Below, one piece after another: positions 56,610 through 64,000 of a DNA stretch of 64,000 bases; positions within the stretch are counted from its first letter, which is position 1; every line of letters starts with the position of its first letter. Source of the DNA: Trichuris trichiura (Eukaryota > Nematoda > Enoplea > Trichinellida > Trichuridae); NCBI GenBank assembly GCA_037903355.1, contig JBAJFE010000004.1:4882001-4946000 (forward strand). The letters are read 5' to 3'. The notes under the pieces were generated by a model. The model had not been told where the DNA came from. It did not search any database and saw only the letters and a program-made list of their open reading frames with translations. The position numbers and the translations under genes were made by a program.

Positions 56610-59600
56610 CCTAGGTTCTCAAAGTGGGCGATATCGCCCCCTGGGGGGCGATGGGAAACCCATGCGGGGGCGTTGAGAATCGCATAAGAGGAATTCCGGC
56701 AGAATTGTCTCTAGCGCAAAAAGGCTGTCAGAAAAACCGGCGTAAGAAGGGCCTTTCTTAACTCGTTCTCACGGGAAGTGGAGGCGGGGACTTTAAAGGA
56801 GGTCAAGTGGGGATGGAGGGCGCAATTGAACAATGGCGTTTCTAATGGCTCAGCTCCTCCAAAAGTGGATTCAGTAAGTTTAAGGAAGGTCAAGTGGGGA
56901 TTGCTTACAGTTCATCCTATTCTGCGCTAGCCTGAGCTTACACATAATGTGTATGCCCATTGTGTTTCGCGTGCCAGCAATCCATGCACAGCTGTTTTAT
57001 TCCTTCACGTCCACTGTTCCTTTGTTCCACTGCGCTCTTAATCCTCACTTGACTTCCTCTGAAAGTGCCTCCTCCAATTCTGGCGGAGACGAGTTAAAAA
57101 AGATCCGGTGCGGCAACCGGTCAGCTAAATTCCTTTCGCACCCTGGTGGTCACCTTACTCGTTCATCCTTGCGTTTAAGCTAATACTTTCTAGGCGCAGA
57201 GTCTTTCTGTGAGTCTTCCCACTTGGGTTCTTCCGTGTTCCTGTTTCGTCATCGGAGGATTTTTATTTCTGTTCCATGTGCCGTGTTCCGCCAACATTTT
57301 ACGGTATTTTACCTTTGTACAAGACATACTCCTGAATATACATACATATTTGTTTCTTGTTCTTGCCGTTTACTGCAAATAAACGAAATCGTTGCCGCAA
57401 CTTCTCAGCCCTCTAATACAGCAACGACAAGAACTATCATTTCGTGGCCTTCTTTCAATGACGGAAGTATGAAAGAAACGCAGGCAGTACAGCTCAGACT
57501 ACTTGAAGTATGGTTTTACACAATCACCTGCGAATAAATGGCTATCTCTGTGTTTGATTTGTGGTAGTGGTTTCGAACGAATCTGTGAAGCCATCGAGGC
57601 TACAAGACCACATTAATAGAGTACATCCAGACATGCGTGACAAGAACATCAGCTACTTTCAGTCGCTTCGCCAGAAATTTTGTACAAGGAACATATTGCC
57701 GCGTATGTTGCCACCGGCACCAGAAAAAGCTAAAGATGGCCTGCGTGCGTCTTATACCATTTCACTACTGATTGCAAAATTTGGAAAGCCACATAACATT
57801 GGGGAAACACTGTTGCTTCCCGTGATTAGCGAAGTTATCCAGACTGTACTGCACATGTCACCAACTAAAATAATCGGAAGGATACCTCTGAGTAATGACA
57901 CAGTGCAAGGAAGGACTGACGAAATGTGCAACGACGTAGAATGCACTCTATGCGACTTCTTGAGAGCAACGCATTTTTCTTTGCAGCTTGATTAATCGAT
58001 CTTACCTAACAATGAAGCATTATTAATAGGTTGTGTCAGATTCGTAATGGATTAAGCCCTGGTACAGGAACTGCTGTTTGCCACACCGTTGCAGACAGAT
58101 ACCAAAGAAGAAGCCCTATTTCCTTGCTGTAGAAAAATGTTTCAAGGATAAAAACATGCCTATGGCGAACATAGTTGCTGTGGCAAGCGATGGAGCACCG
58201 TCGATGGTGGGCTGCTACCGCGGCTTTCTTGCACATTTGAAGCAGCTCGTTCCTGGCCTTTTGGCGGTTCATTGCGTCCTTCACCGACAGCATTTAGCCA
58301 CAAGACGCCTGAGCGAACGATTAAACTGATCACTCTTACAGCGGTTGATACCATCAAAAGTAAATCGCTGAATGAGAGATTATTCAGACAGCTTGGTGAA
58401 CAGAATGGTGAAGACTTCAATCGCCCGTTATTTCACACTGAAGTTCGCTGGTTGTCGAAGGGTGCTTGTTTAACTCGCTTTTACAGCCTCTTTGACACAG
58501 TTCTAGAACTTTTGTGGTGTGTGAATCCTTCTCTACGAGAACATTTAAAGAAAAACAAGAAGGAAATCGCGTATCTGGCAGACATATACTACAAATTCAA
58601 TGCAATGAACAGGCAGTGACTTAAACTTGATTAAAACTAAAGGAGTTATATCTGCTTTCATCGCGAAATTGCCAATTTTCAAACGAAACTTACGGGCCGG
58701 TGAGTTCTATCAGTTTCCCCTTCTAGCTGCACTGAAGGAGGAAGAGGACATCGCTGAACAAGAAGTTGAAGTCTACTGACAACACTTGGAAATGCTGCAC
58801 GTTGACTTCACGGAACAGTTCAGTGATATTCTTAACTTGAAAATTCCACAGTGGGCAATAGACCCTATGTCCAACGTCGGTGAAGCGGAGATGGAATTGC
58901 AGGGAAAACTGACTGAACTGCAAAGCAATGAAGAGCTGAAAGTGAAATTGAAAAGTGAATATCAGCAGTTTTGGCTACAGAGCGAAATAAGGAAGCTTTT
59001 CCGCTGTTATGGGCTGCTGTAGAAAACATCCTTATTGCGTTTCCATTGTCTTATTTAGCAGATTGCGGATTTAGCGCAGTTACGAGGCTTCTAAGTAGCA
59101 AGAGAGAAGTCGGCTGGACGTAGTGAATCGAGGCGACCTTAGACCGATGATGATAAAGATGCAGCCAAACGTAGACAACTTGCTCGTACTGCATTAAGCA
59201 CACCCATCACATTGAGTAGTGTCCGTTCATGTGCAGTCGCAAACTTGCGTTATAGTTTCTTTTGTATTTTCTCGCTTAAGCGCTTTCACTTCAATCTGGT
59301 TCCTTGTCACTACAATTCTTTTGGTGTACATAAGAAAACAAACAGATGCACACTGATTGTTTTTTTCAGGAAAGGGTAATGAATGCTTCTTGCATATGTG
59401 ACTCCATGTCCTGAAAAATGTGGCAAGAGATGTGAAAGGCAAGCAGAAATTTTCACATCGTAAAGTGGTTGGTGGAAAAGCAGGAGTGGTATAGTACGCC
59501 TTTCAGGTGACGAGGAGTTGAAGTCTTTTGTGCAAAATGTTCTCACGAATAGCGGTTTTGCAAAAATTTTCCCATCAGGAGCGACGGAGGGAAATGTTTG

Positions 59601-59741
59601 AGAACCTACTAACCTCCCGACTATGCCACGTCCAACCTTCCAGCCAATCAGCGCGCTCAAAATTGACCAATCAGAATTGGGGGCAGTAGCGGTCAGGAAC
59701 GTTCACAGGGGGCGATGGAGCAAAAAGTTTGAGAACCTATG
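56610..59741 (+). mobile_element. hAT transposon, full length (3132 bp)
   Basis: The ends CCTAGGTTCTCAAA and, reversed, CATAGGTTCTCAAA are near-perfect 14-bp inverted repeats. AACTATGA lies at 56602-56609 and 59742-59749, an exact 8-bp target duplication. Subterminal GGGGGCGATGG words occur near both ends. The inside holds a broken ZBED/SCAND3-type transposase. The exact duplication suggests moderate youth, although the gene is already dead. Confidence 0.9.
57545..59130 (+). pseudogene. hAT transposase, ZBED5/SCAND3-like, inactivated
   Basis: Shifting frames preserve the family order. It runs a BED-finger remnant (CLIC, then SVKPSRLQDHINRVHPD) near 57560; KIIGRIPLSNDTVQGRTDEM near 57870; THFSLQLD and, in the next frame, ESxLPNNEALLIGCVRF near 57970-58040, with the catalytic Asp; NIVAVASDGAPSMVGCYRGF near 58170; HCVLHRQHLATR near 58270; TEVRWLSKGACLTRFYSLFD near 58435; and the C-terminal dimerisation block LIAFPLSYLADCGFSAVTRL near 59030. 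Stops or shifts near 57995, 58050, 58290, 58620, 58780 and 59022 inactivate it. Active proteins of this type bind the element ends and cut out the DNA. Confidence 0.9.
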
Positions 59742-59749
59742 AACTATGA

Positions 59750-60196
59750 GATAACCTAAGCTTGTCAAAAAACACTCCGTTTTTTGAACAGTGCATAGCA
59801 CAAGTCACCCTTCAGCATAAAAATGATCTTCAAGTTGCTAGCCGACAGCCGAATCAGTGCGCACTGACCTGAGGCAGAGGGGGCAAAGCTGCGGCTGCAG
59901 CTGCCTGGCGTGCTGCGAGGAACGTTGCTGCCAGTCGACCTCAGAGCTGATCATCGAATGAGATCGTTTAGGCGTCAAGATCGGCCCAGACAGCAGTGAC
60001 GGACACTACAAGCATTTTTTGTGTTACTGTTTTTGGCGAGCATTTGGTCCTGCAGAGCCTGAATTAATTCTGCTGATAAGCGTTGAATGGCCTTTTACGG
60101 CGTGCCATCACGGATAATTAGTAACAGGACTATCATATTGCTATGACGCAACAAAAAGAAACTGTTGCGGTTGCTCAAATTCGGTGCTTACAATAT
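59750..60196. other. PLE repeat tail, then unrecognised sequence
   Basis: 59750-59795 continues the PLE repeat interrupted at 56609. The rest, including a G/C-rich patch at 59870-59950, shows no gene. Confidence 0.4.
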
Positions 60197-60207
60197 CAGA
60201 AACGTCT

Positions 60208-60370
60208 CACAGTTGCCCTTTTGATTCACGGGTTTGGCCTGTTTGATGTATCTGTAAGTTTACTTTATCTAAGTTTACTTACGGATACATTAAACAGGCC
60301 AAACCCGTGAATCAGAAGATCAACTATCAAACAACCTAAGCCTGTTAAAAGACACCCCGTCTTTCGAAAC
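60208..60370. mobile_element. Small palindromic PLE-derived unit (163 bp)
   Basis: Two arms of about 41 bp (60221-60261 and 60272-60313), each built on GATGTATCTGTAAGTTTACT and GGTTTGGCCTG or their reverse complements, surround a short centre. CAGAAACGTCT flanks the unit exactly at 60197-60207 and 60371-60381, an 11-bp target duplication. The right side continues with ATCAACTATC, AACAACCTAAGCC and CACCCCGTCTTTCGAAAC, the PLE tail seen at 59750. The hairpin core itself is absent. Confidence 0.7.
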
Positions 60371-60592
60371 CAGAAACGTCTGTTCAATTTATGAAGTCAA
60401 AGCTGCCGCCTTTAATACTTAACCAATGTTTCTGAAGTTAGGTGAAAAAGTTTCAATCGTGATCCGCTTTAAAACAGTCAGTAAAAATTGTACTGCTGTA
60501 ATGTTTAAAGAATGAGAACATATGTTGACCGCAAATCGGATTTTTATCACAGTTGCGTGTTGTTAAATTTACTCTACTGGTTTTCATTCGTC

Positions 60593-61122
60593 ATGTCCAA
60601 TTTGCATCCCATGACACAAGTTAGGAAAGTTTGCAGCAAGTGCAACGAGAAAATTTTAGAGGTATTTTGCAAGGCAGGAGATAAGGTTTTTCATGAAACC
60701 TGCTTCACTTGCGAATTCTGTCGCTGTCCCTTAGCAAAAAGTGGATTTCAAGTAAATCATCCGTCAGATTTTATGGTGCATATTCACCTAGCGTTTTCTC
60801 TTTTTTTTATTAGGAAAAGGATGAAAAGATAATGTGCCAGCGTTGCTACGCGGAAAGGATATTGCCTAAGTGTGCCAGATGCCAACTCCCTGTTCACCAG
60901 ATAAGACTTTATGAAGTGGGCGGGAAAGCCTACCATCAGTCTTGTTTGTCCTGCAGTACATGTGGTGCGTTAATTAAAGGAGGACACTGCTGGGTTATCG
61001 GAGAAAATGTGTATTGCAGCGTAAAGGTTTACTTCGGCCTTGACGTATGTTTAATTTGATACATCCTTCAGGATGATTACTTCGAAGCGCTTCTGAAGGA
61101 AGAAATTAAGAAAGATCAGTAG
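60593..61122 (+). CDS. Two-LIM-domain protein, three exons
   Basis: Exons 60593-60751, 60814-61020 and 61072-61122, all in phase 0 with GT-AG introns of 62 and 51 bp, encode 138 residues. LIM1 is CSKC...HETCFTCEFC...CQRC and is completed only after removing intron 1. LIM2 is CARC...HQSCLSCSTC...CSDD and is completed only after removing intron 2, which brings in the final Asp ligand. Each LIM domain binds two zinc ions and serves protein-protein contact, commonly at adhesion sites or in the nucleus. The tail DDYFEALLKEEIKKDQ is short and charged. An in-frame Met at 60512 would add a hydrophobic leader and seems less likely than Met 60593; an upstream exon cannot be excluded. I cannot name the subfamily. 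AATAAA lies at 61189, 67 bases after the stop. Confidence 0.85.
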
Positions 61123-61188
61123 GGAAAATATACGAATGAGGAGGAGGGAGAAGAATTCATTGTGAACAGTTCCTAACTTCTCGCTGAG

Positions 61189-61194
61189 AATAAA
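61189..61194 (+). terminator. Polyadenylation signal of the LIM gene
   Basis: AATAAA 67 bases downstream of the LIM stop codon. Confidence 0.5.
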
Positions 61195-62080
61195 CCTTGT
61201 CAACAGTTCTGCGCTTTCTATAGGTTGGAAGCCTAAATGGATGTGGAAATGACTTACTCTAAAGAAATGGGCTAATATCACCAGCGATTGGAAATTGACC
61301 TTCTTAGTTTTGGGTGGAGTTTGATGCCCTTTCCAATAGGGCAAGACAGCCATTAAGAGACTATGTAAAATTAACGTTTACCCAAGAATCAGACAGTCCT
61401 CAGACCTCTGTTCTTTCTGAATCAAGCACTTATCTCAAATGGATGCTTCATTATATTTGCCGCATCACGAATGAATGAATCATGAACGACAGATTGTTTC
61501 ACATTCTCTCAAGTCGCCATCTGAAGTTGATAGTGCCAGTAATCAACAAGCATAAGTATAGAGAGCTGAACTTCCACAGGTGCCAGCTGGACTCGTACCC
61601 GCAGCCTGCGTCCAATGAAGGTCCATTTAACAAAATCTTAGGTGACACAGCCACTTACTGGACGCCTGTAGGTCCTCAATTCTGCATACAGTTGTGAATA
61701 GAATTGTATTATGTGTAATTGTCACTCGTCGTCTTGGGCATGAAATTGCTGTTTTCTTTGTTTCTGTGGATGGACATGTAATAACGCACACTGGCGGCGG
61801 GTGGTTAACTCACCGATCTCATCTGAAGCGTAACCATATAGCGTGTTTGTGAAATTTTATGCGAGGCGAAGCTTAAATTTGGCTTGTGCTATACGCCCGG
61901 GCTACGACAGATATTCGCACGTAACAGCTGGCGCAGGTGCTACCTTAACCGTTTCTGTTTTAGATTTAGGCAACGTTACGTAAAGTGAATCATAATTCTT
62001 AGCTCATTCATGCAACTTCTATCCGGTCTGTAGATTCAGGCTTCGTGAGTGCCGAAAAGCAAATAGGCAAGGTTAACGGA
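61195..62080. other. No gene recognised
   Basis: A short open frame at 61482-61697 has no recognisable domain. Nothing else is supported. Confidence 0.4.
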
Positions 62081-62084
62081 AAAC

Positions 62085-62150
62085 TTATTTCAACGTTAGA
62101 TTTAAAAGTTCATGTAATCTTCGTTCGATTGTGAGAAATGACAAGATCAA
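62085..62150 (+). repeat. PLE coding fragment duplicated exactly at 62820-62884
   Basis: About 65 bases coding for FNVRFKSSCNLRSIVRNDKI occur twice with no difference that I can see, 735 bp apart. Here the fragment ends abruptly and runs into a PLE terminal repeat; downstream it continues into a GIY-YIG domain. Confidence 0.85.
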
Positions 62151-62475
62151 GATTGATTAGTAAAACCAAGTGTTGCTCTCTGCCGCGCTGACCTCGACCC
62201 CCATTCCTATTGTTACGTGAGCCTATATAACACCGTTCGGAGAATAACACCTCCTCCACCACCTCACTGACGACGGAACTAGAGCGTTCCGAAAGCTCTG
62301 AACATTAAAAAGTTGAGTGTATTGATATCTGTACTTTTTCTTAATAACGGCTCATCCATCCGTTGGTAGAGCAGTTGTTTCGTCTAATTTACAGATACAA
62401 GCACAACAGATAAACGGGAAAAGCCGTAGAAGTCCATAAACCATGAAATCTCATCCCGTTACGAAGCACCCAGTG
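62151..62475 (+). mobile_element. PLE terminal repeat between partial tandem copies
   Basis: A TATATAA box (62224), the hairpin at 62267, then GTTGAGTGTATTGA, GGCTCATCCATCCGTTGG and the end GTGTTCAA. It matches the right arm of the 23-kb palindrome. The TATA box lies about 43 bases before the hairpin, as in the copy at 63328. Confidence 0.6.
62267..62294 (+). other. Hammerhead-like PLE hairpin
   Basis: CTGACGA, C, GGAAC/GTTCC stem with a TAGAGC loop, then GAAA. Confidence 0.45.
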
Positions 62476-62759
62476 TTCAAAAATGCTCCTTACATTTACA
62501 TAAAGGAAACACTGGCTGCTCGGCGAGAAAAACGTGTTATTTTTGCTTCTTACTGCATGATTCACAATATTTTTAATGTGCAGTATTAGAAACCTCCGTT
62601 TTCTTGTTGACCTCTCTAAATTACAGTTCGTCACGAGCAATTTGCTTAGCTATGGTGTGACAAACCTGCGTTTCCTTCCTTATTTCTCTGGATTACTGTA
62701 GGTTTGCGGTAAACCTTTACCGCCGTCCCCATCCGATAAGCAACAGCAACGCCCGGTTC

Positions 62760-63290
62760 TTGTCCTTCCCTATTACAACGGCTTAAGTGAAAAGATCAGG
62801 AGGCTGGGCCACTCCTTAAATTTCAACGTTAGATTTAAAAGTTCATGTAATCTTCGTTCGATTGTGAGAAATGACAAGATCAAGGTTCCTTCTGACAGCA
62901 GACCCGGTGTCATTTATCAAATAAAGTGTGGTTGCAACGCCTCCTACGTAGGGGAAACGGGCAACACTTTACTTAGGAGATTCGGCCAACACATGAAGAA
63001 TGTGTTGACATACAAGAACGCCGAACGAAGACTCAATGGGGTACAGGCCACCGACAACGGACCCTCGAAAAGCCGTGGAGAACGCGATAAGTGCCTCAGT
63101 GATCATTGAGCACGCATCTCGGTGCACACTCGACCCGCACCCGAAGATCATATGCTACGAAAACTTATTACATCTTAGGCGTATTAAGGAGGCTCTGTAC
63201 ATCCAGAGCAACTCCACTATTAATCGCGACAATGGTGTGGAGGTTAGTGAAGTATGGGCTGCGCCGATTAATAAATTCCAATGCTGCGCC
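62760..63290 (+). pseudogene. PLE GIY-YIG endonuclease copy, frameshifted
   Basis: LVLPYYNGLSEKIRRLGHSL and the 62820 block lead into PGVIYQIKCGCNASYVGETG and NTLLRRFGQHMKN, a well-preserved GIY-YIG core (GVIY, YVGET, Arg and His). Near 63040 the frame shifts, and the rest continues as DPRKAVENAISASVIIEHAS and RIKEALYIQSNSTINRDNGV. The reverse transcriptase is missing upstream. It is the best preserved endonuclease core in the window. Confidence 0.88.
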
Positions 63291-63299
63291 CTACCCAAC

Positions 63300-63530
63300 T
63301 AATCAAACACCCTTTGTACCCATGCGCTATATAAACCCCTTACCGAATAAAAACCTTCTCCCCAACACTGCTGACGACGGAACACGAGCAGTTCCGAAAC
63401 GTACGGTATCCACTTTGTTCTGTATTTTCTCTAACAGTTTGCTCATCCATTCGTTGGTAGGGCATTTTGAAGTTTACTTACAGATACATCCAACAGGCCA
63501 AACCCGTGAACCAGAGGAACAACTATGTTT
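63300..63530 (+). mobile_element. PLE 3' terminal repeat
   Basis: TATATAA near 63328, the hairpin at 63371, then TTCTGTATTTTCTCTAACAG, CTCATCCATTCGTTGGTA and AAACCCGTGAACCAG. It matches 56447-56609 closely. The match ends near 63530 at CAACTATG. Confidence 0.65.
63371..63399 (+). other. Hammerhead-like PLE hairpin
   Basis: CTGACGA, C, GGAAC/GTTCC stem with an ACGAGCA loop, then GAAA and ACGTACGGT. Confidence 0.45.
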
Positions 63531-64000
63531 TACCATTGTTCGTATGCCAGTGAAATCAAGCCAGCTATCTGAAATTTATCGCCGTCATGGATAAATCTGA
63601 CTGTCTGATTTTGCTGTTCACACTTTATGTCCACGTGGTGGCATTATGATAATGGGCTATTTAGTACTGGGGTTCTATTCTTTTGGAAAACAACCTGCGA
63701 GCAACAACTGCAGTCGTTTGTCAATGATTGGCCTTACTAGGTGCTGCCTGTTGCTAGTGACAATTCCATTGATGAAACAGACAGGTCAACTGTGCACTTG
63801 GATTAGTTAAGCGTGCGTGTGGTTATGTCAAGAGTAGTGGATAATGCCCACCTACTGCGTCGCGCATCATTAAACTGGCGACATCTCTTCGAATTCCTCG
63901 AAGGGTAAACATTTTAGGATAGAAGGGAGATGAAATTAAAGTTGCAGCATTTGGCTGCTGATAAACACACCTCTGCTTGACTGCACGTAATCCACGTATG
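63531..64000. other. No gene recognised
   Basis: Window end; nothing supported. Confidence 0.4.

Overview
This is a eukaryotic, gene-poor and transposon-rich window. An enoplean (Dorylaimia-type) nematode, Trichuris- or Trichinella-like, is my best guess. The grounds are an intronless seven-repeat UNC-87-type calponin-like protein, a DKF-1-like protein kinase D with short introns, and many degenerate Penelope-like elements (PLEs) beside an intact Ty1/copia element. The organism is inferred from gene content only.

Genes. Four host genes can be supported. An UNC-87-like actin-bundling protein lies at 18676-19962 (+). A protein kinase D of eight exons lies at 39708-35133 (-); the exon phases close to exactly 762 codons. 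A small secreted cysteine-rich protein of two exons lies at 54750-52304 (-). A two-LIM-domain protein of three exons lies at 60593-61122 (+). They look like unrelated neighbours; nothing suggests an operon.

Mobile elements. 0-4 kb: two eroded PLE copies with GIY-YIG remnants, a 165-bp hAT MITE and two solo LTRs, one of which splits a PLE. 4-8.3 kb: a GC-rich patch, a 10-bp-period minisatellite and a Tigger/pogo remnant. 8.3-10.8 kb: the longest PLE, with reverse transcriptase and GIY-YIG but frameshifted and stopped. 21-34 kb: MITEs, two dead mariners, an antisense PLE fragment and three inverted-repeat PLE units. 34.5 kb: a long CA microsatellite. 42-43 kb: two TA-flanked MITEs. 44.4-48.9 kb: a complete copia element with identical LTRs, a 5-bp target duplication, a half-tRNA-Met primer site and an open 1333-codon ORF. 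49-52 kb: old low-copy repeats. 54-60 kb: three inverted-repeat units and a complete hAT element bounded by an 8-bp target duplication. 62-63.5 kb: a partly tandem PLE.

Main observation. At least six palindromic PLE-derived units carry outward-facing hairpins in which a CTGANGA box and a GAAA box flank a short stem, resembling a hammerhead ribozyme core. Each unit appears bounded by a 10-14 bp direct repeat, suggesting that the inverted pair integrates as one unit. Inverted pLTRs and hammerhead motifs are known in PLEs; the short, often coding-free palindromic form repeated at this density is the part that may be new. All coordinates, repeats and splice sites were read by eye; no alignment or folding was run.
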